Assembly: GCF_051020765.1 (NCBI RefSeq)
Contig: NC_134934.1
Coordinates: 8,570,001 to 8,634,000 of the forward strand
Reading direction: 5' to 3'
Origin: Lasioglossum baleicum
Lineage: Eukaryota; Arthropoda; Insecta; Hymenoptera; Halictidae
Length of the DNA stretch: 64,000 bases
Under the pieces are notes generated by a model that saw only the letters and a list, made by a program, of their open reading frames with translations, had not been told where the DNA came from and ran no database searches. Shown piece by piece: positions 37,347-49,347 of this stretch. The number at the start of each line of letters is the position of its first letter. Positions within the stretch are counted from its first letter, which is position 1. Made by a program: the position numbers and the translations under genes.

Positions 37347-37996
37347 TAAGGACCATAAATTGGTAATAAAAATTCATTGATCGTAGTAACAATTTGTTAA
37401 TCAGGTGTCAATTAATTAATTGAAAACACGATTGAATATTTAGAAACAGTTCCAAACTCGATACACTTCCGCCGTGCTCCCCGAAATAAAACATTCTAAT
37501 TCCTGCAGAGATACCGGCAATGCTTGTAGAACAGGAATTCGAACTTGCAGATATTTTGATCGATAATAGAACGAAAGTTTCTGTTTAAAATGAAAATTTA
37601 CGTATCGACTGAACTCTCCACGTGGTGTTTTTCAAGCAGTTTTGAATTGCAAATTTCCCATTGGCTGCTGGCGAATGCACAAGCGGTATTTCTAATCAGA
37701 GAGGGCGGAAAATACTGTTTCCACGTGATGAGTTTTCTTGTTTTCTTGTGAAACTCTGTACGGGCATGATAATTTATATCACGTTTAAATTATAAATTAA
37801 TATTTCACAATTGAATCTCGAGCATCTTGACTACAGAGAATTTGTCCTTTAATTCTCAGGAACTACTGTTTAATGTATACATAGAGAGTATCGTACTGAA
37901 CTCGAACATTTCATGTTTGCCAATATTCTATCGTGATTACATTACTTGTACTTAATTCGTACTTCCATGTTTGAAAATAAAAATTACTGTTAAATA

Positions 37997-38306
37997 TACA
38001 GGGTATCTCGTACTTCACTCGAACTCATCGAGTACGTACCTTGACGTGAACACACTCATAATTTAATTTGCGAAAATGTTCCGCACAGCTTCGTTAAGGA
38101 GTTATCGACGAGAAACGCGGACCAATCAGAGCGCGGTTATTACGGACAGATTGCAGCGGGACCTGTGTGCTCTGATCGGTCCGCGTTTTTCGTTAACAAC
38201 TCCTTAACAAAGCCGCAGAGGACATTTCCGCAAAGGAAAAAGTGACTTCAAATAATGTCAGGAATCACCTGCTTTAAGGAAGTACATTTTTTTAAGACAC
38301 CCTGTG
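37997..38306. mobile_element. TACAGGGTGT-family MITE (diverged copy)
   Basis: It runs from TACAGGGTATCTCGTACTTC to AAGACACCCTGTGCA. The core keeps GGACCAATCAGAGCGCGG and the inverted CGGTCCGCGTTTTTCGTTAA, but the GGCCAATAGACAG segment is replaced. Confidence 0.7.
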
Positions 38307-39093
38307 CATATATGCTCGTGTTAACTAGCAATATTAAACGTGTCTGTTGCGAAAGAAGCTCTTCGGACAACCTAATAAATCACGAGACAAGGGGTTAATT
38401 AACATCGCGCGCCATGAATCACGAAGACGACTCTTTCAGACACAGTTCAAGGTAATGTTCTCCCATCGCGAGGAACAAATGAGCTGTCCGATGCTTTTGA
38501 ATTAGGTAGAATGGCTTGCATGATAGCCGGCGGGTCATCGATCTACCGAATAAAGTCGCTCAGTTCGTTTCCATAAGCCAGCCGAATGATTCATTTCCTA
38601 TTAAACGAGCAGTCCCCGGGGATCGGGTGTAAGTTACTCGATAAAAATCGTGAAATTGAAAGTCCTGAAATTGAAAATGCGCCATTTTTTTCGCTTTTTT
38701 CCCGGCTCGGCGCGACGCCGCGCGCGGGTAAAGTGCTCCGCTCTAATTTACGCAATCCAGTTCAATTTACCGGGCGCACGCGAACTCCCTGTAATAAGAT
38801 TCGCATCGTTATTGGAGAAGATAGATGGCGATAGCCGGCTAGCTCGCGTTCGAAAATAACGTGCATGTGCCAATTAATTTCGCGATCGCCGTGTAATTAG
38901 CGCTGCCGGCTTAATCAAATACGCTGTCGCGGCAAATTCGAAGAAAATCGCGAGACCGTCGATCTTTTCAAACACCGTGACTTCCCATTAAAAAAATCAT
39001 GAAATATTCTGTCTCATTCGAAAATGTAAATTCTCTATATAAAAAACTCCTTCACCATTGAGAATTTAATTAATTACGCAGCGGAACGGAATA

Positions 39094-39140
39094 TTAACAC
39101 TAGAACTACCGAGCACTGAACGCAATTGGCATAGATATCG
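39094..39140 (+). mobile_element. Single terminus of a TTAACACTAG-type element
   Basis: TTAACACTAGAACTACCGAG followed by CACTGAACGCAATTGG closely resembles the end of the TTAA MITE at 13093. No facing TTAA end was recognised. Confidence 0.35.
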
Positions 39141-39379
39141 TTCTAGCTTTTTTAAAATATGTGCTTCAGTAGAGAAGTCCACTAAAAAAATTTCTCGGAA
39201 GAACATATTTCTAGTTTTAATATTTCTAAAAGAACAAATCAGGAACAAGCCATTTTGACTTGTTCGGTAGTCGTACTGTTAAGATAGCTCTTCCACTGTA
39301 CCCTTCCCCTTCCACGACGCTGTTCCCTCAACGCCACGCCCGGCCAGGTCACGTGACGCGTTACGCCTCCGTCGTAGCC

Positions 39380-39515
39380 GCGCTTCGATTGGTCCGTGTT
39401 TTTCGTTAATAACTCCTCAACAAAGCCGCGGAGAACATTTCGGCAAAGGGAAAAGTTGCTCCAAGTGACCTCAGGAATTACCCCTTTTAAGTACAACATT
39501 TTCCGGACACACGGT
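39380..39515. mobile_element. TACAGGGTGT-family MITE, right half only
   Basis: GATTGGTCCGTGTTTTTCGT, TAATAACTCCTCAACAAAGC and GCAAAGGGAAAAGTTGCTCC are the family's right arm, ending near TTTTCCGGACACACGGTA. Confidence 0.6.
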
Positions 39516-39958
39516 AGAAGCTGTATAAGTGGTTGAATGGATTATTTTGACTTCCACGGTAGTTTAAAAAACGCCTCGCGCATTGCACCCGCGTCTCCCG
39601 CATAATATGAAAATTCGCAACTTGGAATCAGCAAGCAGTAATTAAGTATGGTGGAAGCAGTAATTTCGCATCTTAACCGAGTAACATCGCCTCTCTATTC
39701 ACCGACAGCTCGTCGCGGGGCATGCAACAGTAAAAGGGAAGGGGTGGTTGGTGGATGCATCGTGTTGTCGGGCAAGCAACACGCTCGTGAAAAGCGTAAG
39801 CCAGGTGCAGCTGCTTTCTACCATTAATTGTAATAATTTATCAGACTGCCATCCGAGACTGTAGCGCAAATAGCTTGGTGGTCGTTAATCGGATCGTTCG
39901 CGAGGAAAGTTTTGAAAGCCGGTAAGAAGAAGAAGAAGAACGGCGAGGAGAAGATAGA

Positions 39959-39960
<2 letters not shown>

Positions 39961-39999
<39 letters not shown>
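39961..39999 (+). repeat. (GA)n microsatellite
   Basis: An uninterrupted run of about 19 AG dinucleotides follows an AAG-rich stretch (AAGAAGAAGAAGAACGG at 39925). Such purine tracts are common in insect intergenic DNA. Confidence 0.9.
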
Positions 40000-40001
<2 letters not shown>

Positions 40002-41712
40002 AGTTGCGAAACTAGTTTGAATAATTCAAGAAACCTGTGCTGCGTGTTCAACGAGATACGAAATGAATAATGAGCTTAATGACTCTAGTTTCGCGGGAAT
40101 TGGCTTTTGTATATATTAAAAGGAATCCTCTTTCAACATTGATCCGTTATACTAAAGCGCCTTTTCAGTGGGGAAAGCGCTTTAATCCCGTGTATTTCGA
40201 TTCCGCTTCGCTTTGGCACGGCGGAAAGGGCGTTAAGAGGAAGCTTTGTAGTTTTGGGAAGGTTTTGGTCGGTGCATACCAGATTGATCATCCGGGGTGG
40301 GATTAAAATTTGTTTAATTTCCGTGGGAGTTGTCTGGCGAATGTTAACTTTGATCTGCAAAAGTCCTGCGGTTAAGCTCGACACGATCCAACAGAAACAT
40401 TGAGGTTTATCGGAATCGGAACGAAAACATGGAAAATATCGAACACACGGTACGAATAAAATGAACGATCATTTCAAAAACACCAACCTAACAGAATCAT
40501 CCAGATTCAATATTCTGACTGCCATCAATACATATAACCAACGTTATTATTTATTTAGATCTCAAAATTAATTTTTCTACTCATGTATCGACTGTACCAA
40601 AATGAATTATTTTAATTCATTTTTCCTGGTGTAACTATCATATTCTTGTTATGTGTCACTTATCTTAAGTATACATATGTAGTATTTAAATATCGATCGC
40701 TCAATTAATTTCTACCCAATAAAAAAATTGAATCGATGAATAATTAAATCCACCGTTCGGGAAGTGAAGATAATAACAAGTAACCAAAGCGGATTAGCAT
40801 ATTCGAGGTGGAAATGCAACAGTTGCGAACTAATTTCCGCTCCGCGGATTAACAACGGTCCGATTTTAATATTCGTCGGAGACCATGAAGACTGTTAAAA
40901 AAATGATTACGTTTCCCGTCGGAAACTAGTGTAAAGCGAAAAGAATCCTGCTCGCTGGACGCGTCGTCTACTCTAAAAGAGAGTTGTACTTTCGGGATGG
41001 TATAGTATCGCTGGCAGAGGTTTTAATTGCAATTTTAGATTAGCAGTGGTTATTTGTCATACGGCAGATAAAATTCTTTCTAGAAAACTGGGCTAGTTTT
41101 TGCTCACCTAAATTCGCATAAAGAAATAGAAAGACTCACGTATATGTTGTAGCTGATTGTTATCATCTGCTTACCTGAAACAAAGAAATATTAACATTAG
41201 TCAATTGTTGAAATAGTAGCACCGGTGAATATTGTGTAGTTACTATAATATGTATACATGTACATACAAATAACTTTTCAATTTGCATGTTCGCCAGCCA
41301 TTTTTTTTCGCTATTAGCCTAGGAGAAAGCATAATACTAGCTTTTAAGCGAATATTTAATTGATTCATAAATTAATTATATAGAACGTTGTTTGATGAAT
41401 CTTCCCTCATTCGTTCCCTCAATCTACAATGTTAATAAAGCACAGCCAGATAAAAATTTCAGGACGGTATAATAAAAATGTGTACTGCATTATTAACTCG
41501 ATAAAGTCTTTCAGCGTAAAAGCACCAACTTTTTATTATTCTCTTATCTTGGTAAGCTGCTTTATAAAAAACGAGCATTTCCATAACGAGTCACGGTTTA
41601 GGAGCGACAGTGATTTCAAAGGACCACAAAAGTAAATCGAAAAACAGAATTATGTCTCATTCGGTGACACACATTCGCACAAATTATAAATATTATTTTC
41701 TCTTCTACTTGA

Positions 41713-41745
41713 ACAGTCATGTAACAGTCATGTAACAGTCATATA
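41713..41745 (+). repeat. ACAGTCATGTA tandem triplicate
   Basis: ACAGTCATGTA occurs twice in a row, followed by ACAGTCATATA: three 11-bp units. Confidence 0.75.
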
Positions 41746-42601
41746 TTGAAATAATATAACATTGGCATAATGAGGGAAGAGGAATAATACATACAAGTTA
41801 ATTTGTACCGAAGTACAAAATAGACGCTGTTCCCCCACGCTTACAGAAAGAGGGTAAGTTTTTCCCCTCAATTCGAGTCAATTCCCCTGATCTGGCCACT
41901 CTGGTACAAAGTTCAAATTTAATATCATCAGCTTTATCGTCAAAATTCTCAAAAATTGCAAGAAGATGGTATAATCTCCAGAGATCGATTAATTTTTCTA
42001 CCGAGGTTAAGTTCAGTATGTTTACTGATTTTGTTTTAAAAATTTCAAACAAATCGCATTCATTTCAAATTACAAATTTCACTCGCTTGTGCACGCGGTC
42101 ACGAGCGCGTAGTTCAGTAATAGTCGTTGAACGTGCATTTTCTCGAATCCATTAACAACGATCGGGAGCCGGCGGAAATGGGTATGGCCCGTGGAAAAAC
42201 GCGTGGAAGAGTATCGGTATCTTCGTTTTTTCCGCGGAGGCTCCAAGCGACGACTCGTTGTCACGAAGGACAGACATGGAAACCGCATTACGAGGGTAGC
42301 TTTGACGGGCTAACGCGAATTTATACGTCGCTTCGTGCGAAAAAATGCCTGCGGTTGGGGGTCGCGTGTTACATCAGTTTCCCGGGGGCGTATCGATACG
42401 GAAAATCAATTTACCCGCGTCCCACGGGGCACGAAATTATTTCCGGAAAATAGAGGACAATTATGGAGCAACCCATTTTTCATTATGGGACGCTATAAAA
42501 GGACGAAACATTTTTTCCCCGTACTCCCATTTATCACGGAATTATATTCTTCCGACATTTTTCATTTCAGCTACGTTTAAAATTGCGTCGAACGAGTTTC
42601 A

Positions 42602-42945
42602 ACTTTTAACACTGGGATTGTAAGATTCGCGTCAAAATGACGAAATTTTGCAGTTTTTGATTTATGCAAACAATTAAATTTGTATTCACAGTATTTTAAT
42701 ACTAGAACTGCGCGCGCGATGAAGAAGTTTTACGATATTTTTAATTTGTCCAAACATTTAAATTTGCACCTGGTGAATTTTAATACTAGAATTACACGAT
42801 CTGTCAAGATGGCGGATTTTTGCGATATTTTTAAGTCGTGCAAACATTTGTATCCAGGGCATTTTAATACTGGAATTGCGAAGTCCGTCAAAATGGAAGG
42901 GTTAAAAAATTTTTTTATTTACGATTGTTCAGATTGTAAGATGCA
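42602..42945 (+). repeat. Degenerate tandem repeat, about four units of 83-90 bp
   Basis: Units start at about 42602, 42692, 42776 and 42861 with TTTTAATACTRGAAYTGC or similar, followed by GTCAAAATGRCG-like, CGATATTTTTAA and CAAACATTT motifs. Because the later units are about 84 bp, a frame at 42680-42952 shows a matching 28-residue periodicity (FNTRTAR, FNTRITR, FNTGIAK). Similarity to TTAACACTAG transposon ends suggests the array amplified from such a terminus. It is not considered a gene. Confidence 0.65.
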
Positions 42946-44129
42946 TTTATGACGAATTCATTTCAATTCGTGTACGAAATCAGGATTGATTCAAAAATCT
43001 AAGGAACAGAAAAATTCACACACATTAAATTCCGGTGGAACAGGGTGTATAAAAAGTAATGGTCATCCGTCCTAGTATACACGCACACGATTATGTTCTG
43101 TCTCATCAACACGGTCGGCTGGACTGTAGTACATAGTAGGCTTTTGTCTATACAAAAGAAAAGTCCACACAATCAAATTTTGCGAAAACTTTAACAGCTT
43201 ATATATCTCGATAACTATTTGTTTGCGACACATGGCTTCTTCCAAACTTTTTCTTGTTACTGCACACATGTATATTTGGCAGAGCTACAACAGAATACAT
43301 TTAAAAGGCCTACAATACAAAAACCAACAAAAACCAACAAGAAATTAAGCACAGCTAATCCGCGCGCTAATGAATTAGATTCTACAAACCGAAAGCGTTT
43401 TTTTGTTTCAATTTCGCCGGCGTTTTCGAAACTCGCCGGAGCGTGGGACGCGCACAAACACCGTTAGCAAAAAGGGGAACAATCGATACGGATTCATAAA
43501 TTTTGCGAAGCGTGCCGCGCGCGCGGACGGGCGAATATCACCTGGGCAAGCGAAACGAAAAATCAGTGGCCCCCGCATTTGCACGTGTAATCCGTGGGGA
43601 TAATGAAATTTTATTTCGTGGTACCCGGGGCCTCGAGGCTTTTCCCGCGCGGTTATTGTACGTCCATAAGCTGGGCAATTTTTTAATCTTCCTCCCGTTC
43701 AGAAAGTGGAATGAAGTCTATGCTCGGCCGGCGGGCGCATTTGAAAAGGAAGAAAAACGTTGGTCGAGCGAAGAGATTACAGGAGGGAGACTTGAGGTCT
43801 GTGCGGGGGAAAGAGAATATTTCCCCTTTTTTTTTTCGTCTTTCTCGCCGGAATTGAACGCCGCCGTCGCACAGGATAACCGGATTCTAATTAAACTTCT
43901 TTCCCTCTCATCATCTTTCCGTCTTCCCCCTCTGTTTGCTCTCTTTCTTCTCTTCTCTTTCTCTCCTGGCCTTTTTATTCGCCAACGAATAACCGATGTA
44001 ACACGCGATCTTTGAATTTTTTAATGCTGGGTTTCAGACACTTCAACAGAGCATATCGTTCATTATAGCACAACTGCTGTAAACAGGTCACCTGAATAAA
44101 TCGCTTGCTTTTGAAGACAGAAGAAAATG
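42946..44129. other. GC-richer stretch without a supported gene
   Basis: A 170-codon frame (43503-44015) spans the CpG-rich part. It begins at a non-ATG or weak start, ends in a low-complexity Ser/Leu/Phe-rich stretch made from CT-rich DNA, and shows no domain. It is left uncalled. Confidence 0.4.
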
Positions 44130-45149
44130 CATCAAACCATACTTACTTGGTATCGAGACGCTCATAATCTGACGTTACTAATTTTTTCATAAGTGGAGGT
44201 GTCAAGAAGATACGAATTTCGATTCTGTATTTTTTAAAGGAACGATATGGTTTTTTATTTACAGTCTGACAGTTTGTTCCAAGACGAATACAATGACCTA
44301 TTAAAAAGCACTTTTTAAATACTTTTGTGTCTTCTCTGGTTGTTGGCATACCGTTCTTGTAATTACTGATAAGTAGACTACGGATCTTTATGCAAAATAA
44401 CATTTTTATATATCAATTGAAAGCTGTACGAGCTAAGTAAAAATTGATTTTCCTCATTAATGATTTTTATATGTTAAAAATAGTATATCGGCATTGTTAA
44501 ACTCTTTTAATGTTTTTCCTGTTTTGAATTACACCTACTCATTTTTGTCATAAATGCATAAAATCCGCAGTTTACTGTTAAGAGTCACAGAACACAAATA
44601 ATCAAACAATCACATTGTACGCTTATCTGTATCCACGAATGTTATTAGTAGTTCGACTACCGACTAGAGTACGGTTTTGTAATAGTCTGACACCTCTACG
44701 TTTCTATTTGTACTGCGGAAAACCAATAACCAAAGTTGACATGCAAAAACATGTTCGAAAAAGAGCTCTTGCTCTGTAATAGATGCAAATGAAATTCATC
44801 AGACAGTACCATCAGTATTGCCACGTTTTAAACTATGTATCCATATGTTCATGTATACTACCAGTGAGTATGTAAATAACATGTTACTAGTAAATCATCG
44901 AAGTATTCGAAGAGTGCTTTGAGATAATTTATTTCCTATTGTAGTGGACCTTAAGTGACCTTGAATGATCTTCATAAGAGGTCATTGTATTCGTCATGAA
45001 ACACACTGTCAGACTGTAAATAAAAAGACCATACCATTTCATTTAAAAAAACAGAGGTGACTGTCAAATCTCCTTTACACCTTCACCTATGAAAAAAATA
45101 GCCACATCAGATTATCAGCGCCTCGATACCAAGTAAGTTTGGTCTGATG
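44130..45149. mobile_element. Large foldback element with arms of about 180 bp, interrupted by a hAT-like MITE
   Basis: The left arm (44130-44312) and right arm (about 44980-45149) are imperfect inverted copies. Matching segments include ATACTTACTTGGTATCGAGA against its complement near 45125-45142, TATTTACAGTCTGACAG near 44257 against CTGTCAGACTGTAAATA near 45006, and GACGAATACAATGACCT near 44283 against AGGTCATTGTATTCGTC near 44980. The centre is AT-rich and contains the MITE at 44374-44574. No transposase frame was seen. The class is unknown. Confidence 0.72.
44374..44574 (+). mobile_element. hAT-like MITE, TAGACTGCGGAT family (full copy, nested in another element)
   Basis: This 201-bp copy runs from TAGACTACGGATCTTTATGC to CATAAAATCCGCAGTTTA, with flanks CTGATAAG (44366-44373) and CTGTTAAG (44575-44582) matching at 7 of 8 positions. 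It lies in the centre of a larger inverted-repeat element (44130-45149) and so inserted later than that element. It is non-coding. Confidence 0.83.
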
Positions 45150-45414
45150 TATATCTAAAGCAAGTATAATAATAAATATATAATATAAATTGTGGTGTAC
45201 TTTATAACTGACGTGCTTGACCATTAACTCAGTAAATAACCAAGTTGATTATCTACAATAAAAAAAATTAGCAATTTTTGTGTAATTTTCAAATGGCTCT
45301 GCTGTAAAATTTCCTTTTTTCACACTTATGTCACTTTTCTTCTGAATGAACGATATTACTTCAAAATTACTTGAACACATGTATATTCTAGTTCAATCCT
45401 AAGCTTTTCAAATA

Positions 45415-45865
45415 TACAGGGTGAGTCACCTAACGTTGCCACCTCAAATATCTTTGTTGTTTTGTAAAGATACGTCAAATGTCTGAAGGACAAAGTTGAA
45501 TGGTTCAATGGGGCTCACATGATACCAAAAATATTTTTGTTTATATGTGATTTCTTGTAGAGATATCAAGGTCACCTTCATTTTTTTAAATGGAACCACC
45601 CTTTTTTAAACACCTACAATGATAGTCCCTTTCATTAGGAATGCAGTGACTATAATTACCCATGCACGCATAAACTTTTTAAGTAGATCCTAGTCCATAT
45701 AACAGACACAGAACATTATTATTTTGCATTAACCATTAAAAATTCGCAGTCTACTCGTTAATCGCTCACTAATTTTCGAAGCCCCTTATTTTTGTAGACT
45801 TCATACTTAGACTTTAAAAACAACAATGATATTTGAGGTGGTACCGTTAGGCGACTCACCCTGTA
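45415..45865. mobile_element. TACAGGGTGAGTCACC-ended element
   Basis: The left end TACAGGGTGAGTCACCTAAC then GTTGCCACCTCAAATATC, and the right end GATATTTGAGGTGGTACCGT then TAGGCGACTCACCCTGTA, form a 45-bp inverted repeat. The interior shares AAGGTCACCTTCATTTTTTT with the element at 23707. A hAT-like MITE terminus sits inside at about 45711-45753. Confidence 0.75.
45711..45753 (+). mobile_element. hAT-like MITE fragment nested in a TACAGGGTG element
   Basis: ACATTATTATTTTGCATTAA and AAAATTCGCAGTCTA form one terminus of the family, lying inside the palindromic element at 45415-45865. This shows that the host element was already present. Confidence 0.45.
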
Positions 45866-45949
45866 TACAGGTCTGGTACACATTTCTTATTTCATTTGCA
45901 ACTGAGTGTGACCCTATACAGCGTACTCTCTCTCTCTGTGCAAATTAGT

Positions 45950-45990
45950 CCATAAAAGCCTGCATTTGCATAAACATCTGCAGCCTAATC
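45950..45990 (+). mobile_element. hAT-like MITE fragment (one terminus)
   Basis: CATAAAAGCCTGCATTTGCA followed by TAAACATCTGCAGCCTAA resembles the right terminus of the family. It is about 85 bp beyond the neighbouring TACAGGGTG element. Confidence 0.35.
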
Positions 45991-46519
45991 ACTATTATTA
46001 CGGAGTCATTGCGACACGAACTTCAGCAATAACTTACATAATAACCAGCCTGTTTAGAGACTTCATGCATTCGTATCGCGCGCGATCGTAGATCAGCATA
46101 AACCACAGCGAGGGAAGATCGATAAATTTTAACAACCTTTTTATTACATCTGTCGGTAATAAAAGTCGCAACAAAACGCCGCGAGGTTCTGTTTTCTGAA
46201 CCGATGCGTGCGAAACGGCTAAACAACAATCGTATATCGAGTTTAAGGGTTGCGAAGCATCGATTTTCAAATCGATGGTAGGATTTCCTCCCGCTGTATC
46301 GTAGCTACAAAAATATCTACGAAGAAAACATTGTGTTGTCAACACTCATTTTTCGTTTGAATTCATTGTAAGGAAAGTAGCATACGTGAGACCACAATAT
46401 AAATTAAATTCTCCGGTTGTAAATGATTAAAAAATAGCATACACATGCCAATAGATTTAACTCTACACTATCAAACAGTATAATCAATATTTTAAGCTGT
46501 TATGGTTCTGTACTAATTA

Positions 46520-46570
46520 ATACTGACGGGTCTGTATGCACATTTATAGCTGAAGAGTCCTGCAAAAGAT
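46520..46570 (+). mobile_element. hAT-like MITE fragment (one terminus)
   Basis: TACTGACGGGTCTGTATGCA followed by CATTTATAGCTGAAGAG is a strongly diverged left terminus. No right end was found. Confidence 0.3.
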
Positions 46571-47921
46571 TGAAAAATTAGAATTTCAATGAAATAGTTT
46601 ACAGTCGCATTTTACTTTTGCCTTACTGACATACGTAATTCTAGCTTAAGCTTTTTCTATGAAAATATAAATTAAAGATTTCAAATAGAAGTTAATTAAC
46701 ATGAATGTTGTTCATTTCTTTTAAATCGAAATAAAATGTTGTTCTTGAATTTTCTCTATCCACTGGAAAACCATTAAGGACGAAGAAGTTCGATTAAAGA
46801 AGACGATACGAGATAGGATTGAAAGGAACAAGAGTTTTAAGAAGCCGTGTCATAACCGAGGACCAACAGCCATAACTTTACTTGGGCTGATCGATTCTGA
46901 AAAATGTAACCTTTTGTCCCTTTATGATTCAGGCCTTTAGGTTCGACGGTATAAGTACAGTCCGATTCACCGTCGGAGAATCTGAAAGCGTCAACCGTAA
47001 TCCGTTGCGGTTTGACGATTAATCTCTCGGACGAGAAGACGCGAATGAAATTACGGTGTAGAGGATATCCTGGGCAGGGTGCGGATTAATCGAGCAACGG
47101 GTCGTCCCGAATTTGTCAGCCGTCGAAGATCGATCATTATTTAGCCCTGAGAGCTCCATCAAAGCTCCGCGGCACCGGAAGTTGCCCGCCAGAGCAGAGA
47201 TAACGTTGCCCTGGCTAATTGTAAGACGCGATATCGTTTACCAGCCCCGACGCCGCTGCCTCGCGGCTTCCGTAAACCATTAAAACGCGGACCGGCCTAA
47301 TTAAAGAGGCAATTTCTGATTATCAGCGATTCAGGAGCCGGCGCCTCGTCAATTTGTCCCGAACTGCCGGAAATCGACCGGAACCGGGGAATTGCGACGG
47401 CTGAAGGCGCCCGATTATACCGAAACCATTATTTGCATTTTGACCGTGTGAACTCGACTGAATAAACCACTCAGTTTGTAGTTTCTTTATCCACCCTTTC
47501 CCATGAACACGTCGCAAAATAGGGTATTTGGCCAGTTTAACCCGCGCTTAGAGTCGAAATTTTTAATTCGTTCAAAATGACAAACTTTTCTCTCATGTAC
47601 CTGGATATATATGCGAGCAATCTACAATAATAATTTTCCATAAACAGTACTATTTAGTAACAAATAGATTCTTGAAAGTAACCCATTCTCGTGACCAAGA
47701 AAAGTGTCGGGAAAATTTGTGTTAAAGAAGTGATTTTTTTACAAGATTGGTGTATAAAATGTAATGTAATAAATGTATAAAATTCTTTCTGGCAGAAATT
47801 TGAATTTTTCAAGTTTCATATTTTGAGAAAAATTTTGGATATATATATACGTCTCAATTATTCTATAATCATAGCTTTTCAATATCCAAAATATTAGCCA
47901 TTTTAGATAAATACAGTGGGT
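46571..47921. other. Intergenic, no gene recognised
   Basis: 46.75-47.5 kb is CpG-richer with no supported exon. TTAACCCGCGCTTAGAGTCG at about 47537 resembles a TTAA-element terminus without a partner. Confidence 0.4.
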
Positions 47922-48510
47922 GTACGAAGTATTCGTACACCTTGCAAAAACTAATAACTTATAATCAATTAGAAGCATTGGTTTACGAAATGATATGCAA
48001 AAAAGATTTCCCAAAAATTATAATTGACAAGGTTACATGCAAAAAGGAAAAAGGGATTTTTTAAAACCTTTTTACTTGGGCCCTCGATGAAAATGTAAAA
48101 TATATGTTTTGTGAATCTATGTTAGTTACGCACATGCTGAAAATTTCATCGAAATCGATTAACATACACACGATGTAACATACAAGCGGTTAAAAATGGT
48201 GAAAATCGTAGTTTTAAACAACTTTTGATCAATTTCTGGTTAAAATCCACAGAATCGTACATCTTTCGATTCGTGTCGTTTTTTCCTGCGTCAACCGATT
48301 TCGATGAAATTTTTATTAAGAGCCCAAACAAAAAAGTTTTAAAAAATGCCTTTTTTATTTAAGCATGCAACCATGTAAATTGTAATTTTTGGAAAATCTT
48401 TTTTGCAGATCATTTAGTAAACCAACGCTTCTAATTGCTTACAGAACGTCAGGTCGTTTGGTACAATTATAAAACATTTATTAGTTTTTAAAAGGTGTAC
48501 GAATACTTTA
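47922..48510. mobile_element. Tc1-like MITE with long inverted arms
   Basis: It starts TACAGTGGGTGTACGAAGTA then TTCGTACACC and ends with the inverted counterpart (GGTGTACGAATACTTTA). The arms extend inward through AATCAATTAGAAGCATTGG, GATATGCAAAAAAGAT and CTTGGGCCCTCGATG, with inverted copies from about 48310 to 48500. CAGTGGGTGTACGAAGTATTC is the style of Tc1-class ends. No transposase remnant was seen in the 589 bp. Confidence 0.75.
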
Positions 48511-49347
48511 AAATGTGAAATTACTTTAAGAACTCATTATGTAAGACATGAAATGTTTTTACCGCAATATTTAACTCTTTTGGACGGTTTTAAAAGCAAT
48601 GTTTAGAAGTGTTCGACGTGAAACTTGTTTCGAATGAACAATTACGTCGCAATAAAATGAAAAAGCAACGCTCAAATGGACCATCGAGACGCTGGCGGCC
48701 ACAGAGACGCTTGAAATTCCCATTGTCTATCCACGGGGACGGCAAATATTGTTTCTGTAAATAAAAATATTCTCCGCGGTGTGGTTCGAACGGGTTTCAC
48801 TAGCGGAGCATGGATCTATTTAAGTTGCCACTGTTTATTGATATTTTCCCTGGGTGTTCCTCATTCCCGCAGACTTAATGTCGCGTTCCCACGAAAATGA
48901 TGTGTAAACGTGGTTTGGATCGTTTCGCGGGGAAGAAAATAACGAGGCGTCAAAGCCGACGAAGATCGCTCTCGTTTCTCGTCGGAAACAATCTTCGTCT
49001 TACACTGTTACAATGCAATTTGCCGGTGACTAGACGCCATTTTGAAGATATATCAAGTGGGATGCGCCCTCCAATTTCGATCCGACAATTTTCGAGGATT
49101 TTCTTGCTTCGAAGAATAAAAGAAATGGAGTTTTACTGCAGGAATTGAATTTGTGGGGAACAATTAACTGAAATTGAACTTCGTTTTGTCTGAACTGGCA
49201 ACATATTCCGTCAATGCTCCTATAAACAATGCAAGCAAAGAATTGCTTGCATACTCTAGTTAAGAATGTTTAATTTTAAAGGACGAGCTTGTAAAATAAA
49301 TGTTACAAGTACTACAGGATTAGTCCTTTAGACTCCTTCATAATAAC

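Larger units (their letters stand above)
35805..42601. other. Intergenic, repeats only
   Basis: Apart from TACAGGGTGT-family copies at 37.2, 38.0 and 39.4 kb, a TTAA terminus at 39.1 kb, and GA and ACAGTCATGTA repeats, nothing is recognised. Small frames on either strand have no domain or convincing splice context. Confidence 0.45.

Noticed and set aside
42680..42952. 90-codon frame with 28-residue repeats as a repeat protein gene
   Set aside because: It is explained by the period of the underlying non-coding tandem repeat.
43503..44015. 170-codon plus-strand frame
   Set aside because: Compositional: CpG-rich DNA followed by a CT-rich tract giving Ser/Leu/Phe runs; no known domain and no good start.
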